The notes under the pieces: generated by a model | The model's database searches: none | Seen by the model: the letters and a program-made list of their open reading frames with translations, nothing else | What the model was told of the DNA's origin: nothing | Assembly: GCF_001428625.1 (NCBI RefSeq) | Contig: NZ_LMIE01000004.1 | Coordinates: 62,001-126,000, forward strand | Length of the DNA stretch: 64,000 nucleotides | Source: Hydrogenophaga sp. Root209 | GTDB lineage: Bacteria > Pseudomonadota > Gammaproteobacteria > Burkholderiales > Burkholderiaceae_C | Direction: 5' to 3' | Program-made: the position numbers and the translations under genes | Part shown: one piece after another, positions 9,216 to 16,379 of the stretch | Numbering within the stretch: position 1 is the first letter of the stretch | Layout of the letters: every line of letters begins with the position of its first letter

Positions 9216-12200
9216 TCAGGCGGCCTTGGCCAGACTGGCCTCGCCCGCTGGCTGACGCCATTGAGCCAGCAGACCATCGCGGCGCGAACGGGCCGCTGCC
9301 AGGTTGCGTTCCTTCACATGTCCGAAGCCCTTGATGTGCTCCGGAATGCGCGCGATCTCCGCCGCCAGCTCCAGGTTGGTGCTGTTGAGCCCGGACAGCA
9401 CCGTCTCGATGTCGGCGCGGTATTCGCCGATCAGCGCGCGCTCGGTGCGACGTTCCTCGGTGCGGCCGAAGATGTCCAGCGCGGTGCCACGCAGGACCTT
9501 GAAGCGGGCCAGCCATTTGAACGCGGTGAACATGTAAGGGCCAAACGGCCGCTTGACCAGTTCGCCACGCTCGTTCTTCTTCGCGATCAGCGGTGGCGCC
9601 AGGTGCACATGGAGCTTGAAATCACCCTCGAACTGGCTGGCCAGGCGCGCGTGGAAGGCCGGGTCGCTGTGCAGGCGGGCCACCTCGTACTCGTCCTTGT
9701 AGGCCATGAGCTTGAAGAGATTGCGCACCACGGCCTCGCTCAACGTGGTTTTGCCCAACGGCGCCTCGGCCGCGCGTACGCGGGTGACAAAGCGCTGGTA
9801 GTCGGCGGCATACGCCGCGTTCTGGTAGCCGGTGAGGAATTCGACCCGGCGCGCAATCAGGTCGTCGAGCGAATCGCGCTTCTTGAACTGGATCACCTGT
9901 TCGCCGGAGCCGGCCTTCTGCCACAGCGAGGCCACAGCCTGCGGGTTGTGCGCGGCGCGACGGCCCCATTCGAACGCCGCCTTGTTCTTCTCCACCTGCA
10001 CCGCGTTGAGCTCCATGGCGCGCATCAGTGCGTCCAGACCGAGCGGCAGCCAGCCCTTTTGCCACGCGTAGCCCAACATCATGGGGTTGGTGTACAGGCT
10101 GTCGCCCATCAGGCGCGTGGCTGCGGTTTCGGCGTCGAACGCCCCGACGGCTTCCACACCCAGGTTGTCCACCAGCGCGTCCACACAGGCCTGCGCCGGG
10201 TTCTGCCAGTCGGGGTTTTTCACGAAGGCTGCCGTGGGCGTGGCGCTCACGTTCAAGGCCACATGGGTGCGGCCGGCGCGCAGGCGCTGCCAGGTTTCCT
10301 TGTTGGCGCTCACGATCGGGTCGCAACCGATGATCAGGTCGGCCGAGGCGGCCGAGACGCGCGTGGTGCGGATGTCGTCCTGTTGCGCACCGATCAACAC
10401 GTGGCTCCAGGTGGCGCCGCCCTTTTGCGCCAGACCTGCCGCGTCCTGTGTGACGATGCCCTTGCCTTCCAGGTGCGCGGCCACACCGAGCAGCTGGCCA
10501 ATGGTGATGACGCCGGTGCCGCCAACGCCGGCCACGATCACGCCCCAGGCTTCCGCGCCCAACACCGGCAACACCGGTGCTGGCACGGCGGCGCCGGTCC
10601 ATTCGGGCGCGGCGCCCTTCTTGTCCTTCTTGCGCAACTGGCCACCCTCGACCGTGATGAAGCTCGGGCAGAAGCCCTTCACGCACGAGTAGTCTTTGTT
10701 GCAGCTGCTCTGGTTGATGGTGCGCTTGCGGCCGAACTCGGTTTCCAGCGGCTCGACCGACAGGCAGTTGGACTGCACGCCGCAATCGCCGCAGCCCTCG
10801 CACACCAGCTCGTTGATGACCACGCGTTTGGCCGGGTCCACCAGGGTGCCGCGCTTGCGGCGGCGGCGCTTCTCGGTCGCACAGGTCTGGTCGTAGATGA
10901 TGACCGTGGTGCCCTTGATCTCGCGGAATTCCTTCTGCACGGCATCGAGCAGGTCGCGGTGCTGGATCGCAATGCCCTCGGGCAAGCCCTTCACGCCGTC
11001 GTACTTCTCGGGCTCGTCGGTCACGATGGTGATCTTGACGGCACCCTCGGCGCGCATGCTCTGCGCGATCTGCACCACGCTGTGGCCCTCGGGGCGCTCA
11101 CCCACCTGCTGGCCGCCGGTCATGGCCACGGCGTCGTTGTAGAGGATCTTGTAGGTGATGTTCACGCCGGCCGCGATGCTCTGGCGCACCGCCAGCAGGC
11201 CGCTGTGGAAATAGGTGCCATCGCCCAGGTTGGCGAACATGTGCTGGTCGTGGCTGAACGGCTGCTGACCCACCCACGGCACGCCCTCACCCCCCATCTG
11301 GGTGAAGCCCACGGTGGCGCGGTCCATCCAGATCGTCATGAAGTGGCAGCCGATGCCGGCCATGGCGCGCGAGCCTTCGGGCACGCGGGTGCTGGTGTTG
11401 TGCGGGCAGCCCGAACAGAACCAGGGCTGGCGCTCGGCACCGGCCACGCCCTGCGTGAGCAAGGTCTGCATCGACTGCTCCTGCGCGGTCAGGATCGCGA
11501 GCTGCGCGTCGATGCGCGCCATCACGTCCTCGGGCACCTGGCCCATCTTCTTCAGGCGCTTGGCAATGGCGCGCGCGATGATGGCGGGCGACAGGTCGGC
11601 ATTGGCGCGCAGCAGGGTGCGCTCGCTGGGGTTGGGCATGGACCACTCGCCGCCGCTGAAATCGCCCTCGACTTCTTCAAATTTGCCCAGCACGTTGGGT
11701 CGCACGTCGGGGCGCCAGTTGTAGAGCTCTTCCTTCAACTGGTATTCGATGACCTGGCGCTTCTCTTCCACCACCAGGATCTCGCGCAGGCCGGTCGCGA
11801 ATTCGCGCGTGGTCTGCGCCTCCAGTGGCCAGACCACCGCCACCTTGTGCAGGCGCAAGCCGATGCGGCGGCAGGTCTCGTCGTCCAGACCCAGGTCCAG
11901 CAAGGCCTGGCGCGTGTCGTTGTAAGCCTTGCCGCTGGCGATCAGGCCGAAGCGGTCATTCGGGCCGGCGATCACGTTGTGGTTGAGCTTGTTGGCACGG
12001 ATGTAAGCCAGCGCGGCGTACCACTTGAAGTCGAACAGGCGGGCCTCCTGGTCCAGCGCGTGGTCGGGCCAGCGAATGTGCACGCCACCGGGCGGCATGA
12101 CGAACTCGGGCACCACAATGTTCACGCGGTCCGGGTCGATGGTGGCGGTGGCGCTCGATTCCACGATCTCCTGGATCGTCTTCATGCCGGCCCACACGCC

Positions 12201-12815
12201 GCTGAAGCGGCTCATGGCGATGGCGTGCAGGCCCAGGTCAAGAATGTCCTGCACAGAGGTCGGAAAGAACACCGGCAGACCGCAGGCCTTGAAGATGTGG
12301 TCGCTCTGGTGCGCGGCGGTCGAGCTCTTGGCCACATGGTCGTCGCCGGCCACTGCGATCACGCCGCCCCAGGGCGTGGTGCCGGCCATGTTGGCGTGCT
12401 TGAACACGTCGGAGCATCGGTCTACGCCCGGGCCCTTGCCGTACCAGATGCCGAACACACCATCGAACTTGTTGGTGCCGGGCGGTGCAAAGCCCAGTTG
12501 CTGCGTGCCCCACAGCGCGGTGGCGGCCAGTTCCTCGTTCACCCCGGGCTGGAACACGATGTTCTGCGCCTTGAGGTAGGGCGCGGCCTTCTGCAGGGCC
12601 TGGTCGTAGCCACCGAGCGGCGAGCCGCGGTAACCGCTGATGAAGCCCGCGGTGTTCTTGCCCACCAGGGCATCGCGCTGGCGCTGCAGCATGGGCAACT
12701 TCACCAGCGCCTGCACGCCACTCATGAAGGCGCGCCCCTGATCGAGCGCGTATTTGTCGTCCAGCGTCACGGTTTCCAGGGCGCGGCGGATGTGTTCGGG
12801 CAGGGGGGCGTTCAT
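9216..12815 (-). CDS. Indolepyruvate:ferredoxin oxidoreductase, alpha/gamma fusion
   Basis: 1199-residue cytoplasmic enzyme that oxidatively decarboxylates aryl-pyruvates (indolepyruvate, phenylpyruvate) to aryl-acetyl-CoA, reducing ferredoxin. Order of parts: a pyrimidine-binding region at the N-terminus (GKNTAGFISGYRGSPLGGYD), a TPP-binding region (GDGTYFHSG at about 465), an Fe-S region with CEGCGDCGVQSNC and later Cys residues (about 670-705), a Rossmann-like gamma domain starting VAGVGGTGVITIGQLLG (about 760), and a DUF6537-type C-terminus. The start at 12815 (MNAPLPEHIRRALETV) is chosen because homology begins there; the frame extends upstream without a convincing start. Divergent from an Lrp-type regulator, which probably responds to amino acids and may control it. 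It likely acts in aromatic amino acid catabolism. Confidence 0.95.
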   Translation of the reverse strand: MNAPLPEHIRRALETVTLDDKYALDQGRAFMSGVQALVKLPMLQRQRDALVGKNTAGFISGYRGSPLGGYDQALQKAAPYLKAQNIVFQPGVNEELAATALWGTQQLGFAPPGTNKFDGVFGIWYGKGPGVDRCSDVFKHANMAGTTPWGGVIAVAGDDHVAKSSTAAHQSDHIFKACGLPVFFPTSVQDILDLGLHAIAMSRFSGVWAGMKTIQEIVESSATATIDPDRVNIVVPEFVMPPGGVHIRWPDHALDQEARLFDFKWYAALAYIRANKLNHNVIAGPNDRFGLIASGKAYNDTRQALLDLGLDDETCRRIGLRLHKVAVVWPLEAQTTREFATGLREILVVEEKRQVIEYQLKEELYNWRPDVRPNVLGKFEEVEGDFSGGEWSMPNPSERTLLRANADLSPAIIARAIAKRLKKMGQVPEDVMARIDAQLAILTAQEQSMQTLLTQGVAGAERQPWFCSGCPHNTSTRVPEGSRAMAGIGCHFMTIWMDRATVGFTQMGGEGVPWVGQQPFSHDQHMFANLGDGTYFHSGLLAVRQSIAAGVNITYKILYNDAVAMTGGQQVGERPEGHSVVQIAQSMRAEGAVKITIVTDEPEKYDGVKGLPEGIAIQHRDLLDAVQKEFREIKGTTVIIYDQTCATEKRRRRKRGTLVDPAKRVVINELVCEGCGDCGVQSNCLSVEPLETEFGRKRTINQSSCNKDYSCVKGFCPSFITVEGGQLRKKDKKGAAPEWTGAAVPAPVLPVLGAEAWGVIVAGVGGTGVITIGQLLGVAAHLEGKGIVTQDAAGLAQKGGATWSHVLIGAQQDDIRTTRVSAASADLIIGCDPIVSANKETWQRLRAGRTHVALNVSATPTAAFVKNPDWQNPAQACVDALVDNLGVEAVGAFDAETAATRLMGDSLYTNPMMLGYAWQKGWLPLGLDALMRAMELNAVQVEKNKAAFEWGRRAAHNPQAVASLWQKAGSGEQVIQFKKRDSLDDLIARRVEFLTGYQNAAYAADYQRFVTRVRAAEAPLGKTTLSEAVVRNLFKLMAYKDEYEVARLHSDPAFHARLASQFEGDFKLHVHLAPPLIAKKNERGELVKRPFGPYMFTAFKWLARFKVLRGTALDIFGRTEERRTERALIGEYRADIETVLSGLNSTNLELAAEIARIPEHIKGFGHVKERNLAAARSRRDGLLAQWRQPAGEASLAKAA

Positions 12816-12958
12816 CGTTTTTGTCTCCGTGTGAGCGGGTCGCCTCTTGGGCGGTTCGTGGGCAAGCGGCACGGCGGGTAGGCGCACCGCTCCAGTGTGG
12901 CGCACAGTGTATGCCCCGTCGCGTGACAGGTGTTTGCGTTTCATGCCCGTTTTATCGA

Positions 12959-12986
12959 TGATTGAGCAACTTTCTTTCTTCAATCA
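12959..12986. promoter_or_regulatory. Inverted repeat upstream of the Lrp-type gene, possible operator
   Basis: TGATTGA (12959-12965) and TCAATCA (12980-12986) form a perfect 7-bp inverted repeat with a 14-nt A+T-rich spacer. It sits in the divergent gap between the oxidoreductase and the Lrp/AsnC gene, ending just before the possible ATG at 12988. Lrp-family proteins bind AT-rich inverted repeats and commonly regulate themselves and a divergent neighbour. No specific consensus match is claimed. Confidence 0.4.
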
Positions 12987-12993
12987 CATGTCC

Positions 12994-13503
12994 ATGGAAA
13001 CACTCGACAAATTCGACATCACCATCCTGCAAGAACTGCAAAGCGATGGCCGCCTCACCAATGCCGAGCTCGCCCAGCGCGTGGGCTTGTCGGCAGCGCC
13101 CTGTTGGCGGCGCGTGCGCGCCCTGGAAGAGGCCGGGTTCATCCGGGGTTACCGCGCCGAAATCGACCGCGAGAAGATCGGCCTGGGCGTGCTGGCCTTC
13201 GTGCGACTGGACGCGGACCGCAACAGCGGTGACGTCACGCGCAGCCTGGAGAACGCGATCCGCAATCTGCCGGAGGTGGTCTCCTGCCACTACATCAGCG
13301 GCTCGGGCACGTTCGAGCTGCAGGTGGTCAGCCGCGACCTCAACCACTTCAGCCAGTTCGCCCGCGAGGTGTTGATCAACCTGCCCAACGTGAAGGACCT
13401 GCACACCAGCTTTTCGCTCGGGGAAGTGAAGTCGGGCAGTGCACTTCCGTTGTCGCACCTGTTGGCTAAAAGTACGAGCTCGGCAAAGAAGTCCGGAACT
13501 TGA
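12994..13503 (+). CDS. Lrp/AsnC-family transcriptional regulator
   Basis: About 169 residues. N-terminal AsnC-type helix-turn-helix: METLDKFDITILQELQSDGRLTNAELA followed by RVGLSAAPCWRRVRALEEAGFI. A C-terminal RAM/ligand-binding domain follows (VSCHYISGSGTFELQVV). A second ATG at 12988 is two codons upstream and equally possible. Lrp-family proteins form octamers and respond to amino acids. Its divergence from the indolepyruvate oxidoreductase gene suggests it senses an aromatic amino acid or its keto acid. The C-terminus has a Ser/Lys-rich tail. It is followed by a 200-bp A+T-richer gap before the pilin-like cluster. Confidence 0.93.
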   Translation: METLDKFDITILQELQSDGRLTNAELAQRVGLSAAPCWRRVRALEEAGFIRGYRAEIDREKIGLGVLAFVRLDADRNSGDVTRSLENAIRNLPEVVSCHYISGSGTFELQVVSRDLNHFSQFAREVLINLPNVKDLHTSFSLGEVKSGSALPLSHLLAKSTSSAKKSGT

Positions 13504-13703
13504 ACATTTTTGTAGCCATTCATCCAAACATTTAGACCGCTGGGTAACAAAGTCGCCGTAAGTTGTTGAGATATGTGAGTTTTTTCCGATTTTTGTCTTG
13601 CCATCAAACGTGTCGTTTCGTAACATTGGGCCATCAACCCCCGTGGAGCAGGTACCTGAAAGTGCTCAGCCCACACTTCTCACTTCAATCTGAAGGAAAC
13701 GTC
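13504..13703. other. Intergenic leader of the pilin-like cluster
   Basis: 200 bp without a gene, noticeably A+T-richer than its surroundings (for example GTTTTTTCCGATTTTTGTC around 13580). This is where the promoter of the cluster starting at 13704 should lie. I could not identify a convincing -35/-10 pair. The only clear element is the Shine-Dalgarno GAAGGA at 13692-13697, 6 nt ahead of the GTG start. Confidence 0.5.
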
Positions 13704-14279
13704 GTGAAAAAAGCCCTGCTGCTCAAAACCACCCTGGCCCTGGCTCTGGCCACCCCCTTGCTGGCTTCGGCCGAATCGCAGCTCGTGGTGGGCGCCGGTT
13801 CGGCGACCGCCCGCCTGGACGTCCGCGTGATCATCCCGCGCGTGCTGTTCCTGGCCGTGGGCACCGGAGAAGCCGGCACCACCACCGATTCCACCATCGA
13901 CACCCTGACCTTCGACCTCACTCCCACGCCCGGCTCCGTGGGTTCGGGCACGCCAACTGCCGGCCAGAACGTGAACGTGCGTGTGCGCGGCAACAACGGC
14001 CAGGTCGCCCTGACGGCCGCCACCACCGGCGCCCTGACCAACGCCACGGCGGACACCATCCCATGGTCGGAAATCGCCGTCTCCAGCGACCTGCCGGCTC
14101 TGCCCAGCCCGGTGATTCCCCTGACCGGCACCGGCGCAGGCAGCAACGTCACGCTCAACACAGGCAAGGTCACCGACCGCGCCGCCGTCTGGACCTACGC
14201 CTACCGGAACACCGCCGTGGTGGCCCCCGGCACCTACGCGACCAACGGCCGCGTGACCTACACCGCCTCCATGCCCTGA
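13704..14279 (+). CDS. Pilin-like secreted protein A (probable major subunit)
   Basis: 191 residues, GTG start with Shine-Dalgarno GAAGGA at 13692-13697. Signal peptide MKKALLLKTTLALALATPLLASA with cleavage near residue 23. The mature protein is Thr/Ala/Gly/Val-rich, low in charge, cysteine-free and beta-rich, as in chaperone-usher subunits. An early segment ARLDVRVIIPRVLFL recurs in the protein at 18445 (LDFRIIIPPIMRVL), and its C-terminal half shares DTIPWSEI and the end GRVTYTASMP with the next gene (DTIPFSQI, GRVTYTLSSP). So three secreted proteins of this cluster are paralogues. It is followed by a strong intercistronic hairpin, consistent with high relative expression. A fimbrial or surface-coat subunit is inferred; no family was recognised with certainty. 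Confidence 0.7.
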   Translation: MKKALLLKTTLALALATPLLASAESQLVVGAGSATARLDVRVIIPRVLFLAVGTGEAGTTTDSTIDTLTFDLTPTPGSVGSGTPTAGQNVNVRVRGNNGQVALTAATTGALTNATADTIPWSEIAVSSDLPALPSPVIPLTGTGAGSNVTLNTGKVTDRAAVWTYAYRNTAVVAPGTYATNGRVTYTASMP

Positions 14280-14299
14280 GCCCCTGCGCAGCAGCACCG

Positions 14300-14374
14300 C
14301 TGAAATGGCGGCCTCATCGCCACCATTTCCCACACGGAGGGTTTGCGCACAGCAGCCCTCCGTGGCCATTTCAG
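14300..14374 (+). promoter_or_regulatory. Two-tier intercistronic hairpin between pilin-like genes
   Basis: An outer perfect 10-bp inverted repeat, CTGAAATGGC (14300-14309) with GCCATTTCAG (14365-14374), encloses an inner perfect 9-bp repeat, CACGGAGGG (14333-14341) with CCCTCCGTG (14356-14364). The two 3-prime arms are directly adjacent. No T-run follows, so rather than full termination it may stabilise the upstream mRNA and reduce read-through, as in other fimbrial operons where the major subunit is made in excess. Confidence 0.6.
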
Positions 14375-14444
14375 GCCCAAACCCTGCACCGCAGACAGGG
14401 AAAGCCAGGGAGCTCAACCGGATTCCGTTGGTGACAATGACCCC

Positions 14445-15080
14445 ATGAAGCGCGCCGCTCGTCCCAGCACCTTGAAAAGCCTTGCCAGCGCGTGCTTGGT
14501 GCTGCTTTGCTGCGCGGAAATGGCCAGCGCCCACGCCTGGTCGCTCACGATCAACGCCGCCTCCCGCCGCGTGTACCTGCACGTGGGCAATGGCACGTTC
14601 GAGGGCAACAACGGCACCATCAACCTGGTGCAGGTCGCGGTGCCGTTCAACCTCGTGGGCAATGGCGCCGCCCAGGCGATGACCAGCAACAGCACCCAGA
14701 ACATCAGCCTGCAGGGTGACGGCTACAACACCTGCCCGACACCCACCAGCCAGGTGATGATCGGCGCGTCCTACCGCCGCAGCAACGGTGGCAACGGGCC
14801 GGCCAGCGCCACCCTCAGCGTCACCTCACCGGCCAACCTGGTCAACGCCGCCGGCGACACCATCCCGTTCTCGCAGATCAGCTGGACCGTGTCCGCGCCG
14901 GGCAGCAGCGTGCCCAACGTGATCCCGGCCGGTACCTTCAACGGTGGCACCCAGACACTCGCCACCGTGCCGGCCAACCGCTACATCGAGAACTGCCACA
15001 CCTACAGCTACGCCAACAGCTCGGTCGTGGCCGCTGGCACCTACAACGGGCGGGTGACCTACACCCTCAGCAGCCCATGA
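14445..15080 (+). CDS. Pilin-like secreted protein B
   Basis: 211 residues. Signal peptide MKRAARPSTLKSLASACLVLL continuing to MASAHA, cleavage near residue 30. The mature part is beta-rich and Asn/Thr/Gly/Ser-rich with two cysteines (in NTCPTP and ENCHTY) that could form one disulfide. Its C-terminal half is paralogous to protein A (DTIPFSQISW; VVAAGTYNGRVTYTLSSP). The ATG at 14445 is preferred since the signal peptide begins there. Its stop overlaps the next start by 4 bp. Likely a second structural or adaptor subunit of the same surface structure. No named family recognised. Confidence 0.68.
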   Translation: MKRAARPSTLKSLASACLVLLCCAEMASAHAWSLTINAASRRVYLHVGNGTFEGNNGTINLVQVAVPFNLVGNGAAQAMTSNSTQNISLQGDGYNTCPTPTSQVMIGASYRRSNGGNGPASATLSVTSPANLVNAAGDTIPFSQISWTVSAPGSSVPNVIPAGTFNGGTQTLATVPANRYIENCHTYSYANSSVVAAGTYNGRVTYTLSSP

Positions 15081-15538
15081 GCATGCGCAGACGCCTGGCC
15101 ACTGCGGCGGTCTGCGGTCTGATGGCCGCGTCCGCCTGGGCCAACCCGCACCGCCTGGACGATTCGCTGAGCCACACGGTGCCGCCCAACGTGCAGATGC
15201 AGTGGCGTCCCGTGCCGCCAGGTCAGAGCGATGCCGGTGGGATGGAAGCCTGGCTGCGGGTGAACGTGCGCATCAATACCCGCGACTGGGCCGGGCGCAA
15301 CGGCCGCGTCTACATGGTGCTGCCGCGAGACCAGGCGTCCAACATCGAGGCCGTCTGGACCACGCAAGGCCGCCTGCAACCTGGCCGGCTGGTGTCGGGC
15401 GAGCGCACCCTGGTGTACGCAGGGCAGTTGCCCGGCGCCACACTGGACGACCAGTTGCAGGTGCGCCTGCGCTCCGGCCCCGACTGGTTGAGCAGCAGCC
15501 GCCGTCTGAATTTCCACTTCGAGCTGGACGTCGACTGA
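15077..15538 (+). CDS. Small secreted beta-rich protein, unknown
   Basis: 153 residues with a clear signal peptide (MSMRRRLATAAVCGLMAASAWA, cleavage before Asn23). The rest is hydrophilic and beta-rich, with alternating patterns such as AWLRVNVRINTRDWAG and RLNFHFELDVD at the very end. No cysteine remains after the signal peptide. The ATGA overlap with the upstream pilin-like gene and a 10-bp gap to the chaperone gene place it in the same operon. I do not recognise a family. A periplasmic assembly factor or minor subunit is possible. Confidence 0.65.
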   Translation: MSMRRRLATAAVCGLMAASAWANPHRLDDSLSHTVPPNVQMQWRPVPPGQSDAGGMEAWLRVNVRINTRDWAGRNGRVYMVLPRDQASNIEAVWTTQGRLQPGRLVSGERTLVYAGQLPGATLDDQLQVRLRSGPDWLSSSRRLNFHFELDVD

Positions 15539-15548
15539 GCTTTCCGAC

Positions 15549-16379
15549 ATGACCGCATTTCCGCCCTTCTTTCGCCGCTCCCTGAAAACCGCCTGTTTGC
15601 GAGCGCTGTGCGCCGTGGCCGCTCTCGGCGCCCCGCCACTGGTGCAGGCCCAGGGCTTCGCCGCCTACATCACCCCGCCGCGCTTTGAAGTGAGCGTGGC
15701 GCCTGGCGCCAATCTGCGTCAGGTTCTGGAAATCCAGCACGTGGGCCAGCAGAAGGGCAACTACCGCATCAGCACCAACGACTGGGTGCTGATGCCCGAC
15801 AACTCGGTCACCTTCAGCGAAGAACTGACTGCCGACAGCTGCCGGCCCTGGGTGGCGATCGAACGGCGCGAGCTGACGATCGAACCCGGCGCGCGCTACC
15901 GCTACCGTTTCGAAATCACGCCGCCGCCGGGCACACCGCCGCGCGAATGCCGCTTCGCGCTGATGGTGGAGGGGCTGGATCCTGCGCGTGTGCAAGGCGC
16001 CTTCAACTTTCCCGTGGGAGGCCGCATCGGCGTGATCGTGTACGCCGCCATCGGCGATGCGGCGCCCCAGCTGGAGATCGCCGGGACGCGCGTGGCCACC
16101 GTCAACGGCAAACCCACCGCCATGGTCGACGTGCGCAACCGCGGCAACGCACATGGACGCCTGGAAGGTTTCGTCAACGGCACCGATGCCAGTGGCGCGC
16201 GCTTCGAGATGTCGCCCGCCGACCTGCCCATCCTGCCCGGCGAGACGCGCGGCATCGCGATCGGCCCGGTGGTCGACGATGGCAAGCCCGCCCCTGACAT
16301 CCGCTTCCCGCTGGTGATCAAGGGCAACCTCGAATGGGGCAAGAACCGCCTGCCGTTGGACGCGAGCTTCGCTCCATGA
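15549..16379 (+). CDS. PapD-like periplasmic chaperone
   Basis: 276 residues. Signal peptide to about residue 35 (ALGAPPLVQAQ). The mature N-terminus GFAAYITPPRFEVSVAPGANLRQVLEIQHVG has the layout of the first Ig-like domain of pilus chaperones: a P-x-R/F edge strand followed by alternating hydrophobics. A second beta domain follows (IGVIVYAAIGDAAPQLEI). Two Cys (SCRPW, ECRFAL) could pair. Such chaperones hold subunits by donor-strand complementation before delivery to an outer-membrane usher. It overlaps by 4 bp the gene for the outer-membrane protein, as chaperone and usher genes usually do. Remote from the classical FGS/FGL chaperones, so assigned by pattern and context. Confidence 0.72.
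   Translation: MTAFPPFFRRSLKTACLRALCAVAALGAPPLVQAQGFAAYITPPRFEVSVAPGANLRQVLEIQHVGQQKGNYRISTNDWVLMPDNSVTFSEELTADSCRPWVAIERRELTIEPGARYRYRFEITPPPGTPPRECRFALMVEGLDPARVQGAFNFPVGGRIGVIVYAAIGDAAPQLEIAGTRVATVNGKPTAMVDVRNRGNAHGRLEGFVNGTDASGARFEMSPADLPILPGETRGIAIGPVVDDGKPAPDIRFPLVIKGNLEWGKNRLPLDASFAP

Noticed and set aside
9075-12881. A 1268-codon open frame on the plus strand opposite the indolepyruvate oxidoreductase gene
   Set aside because: It is the mirror of a strongly conserved gene in high-G+C DNA; its His/Gly/Ala/Arg-rich composition has no protein-like domain and no start context.
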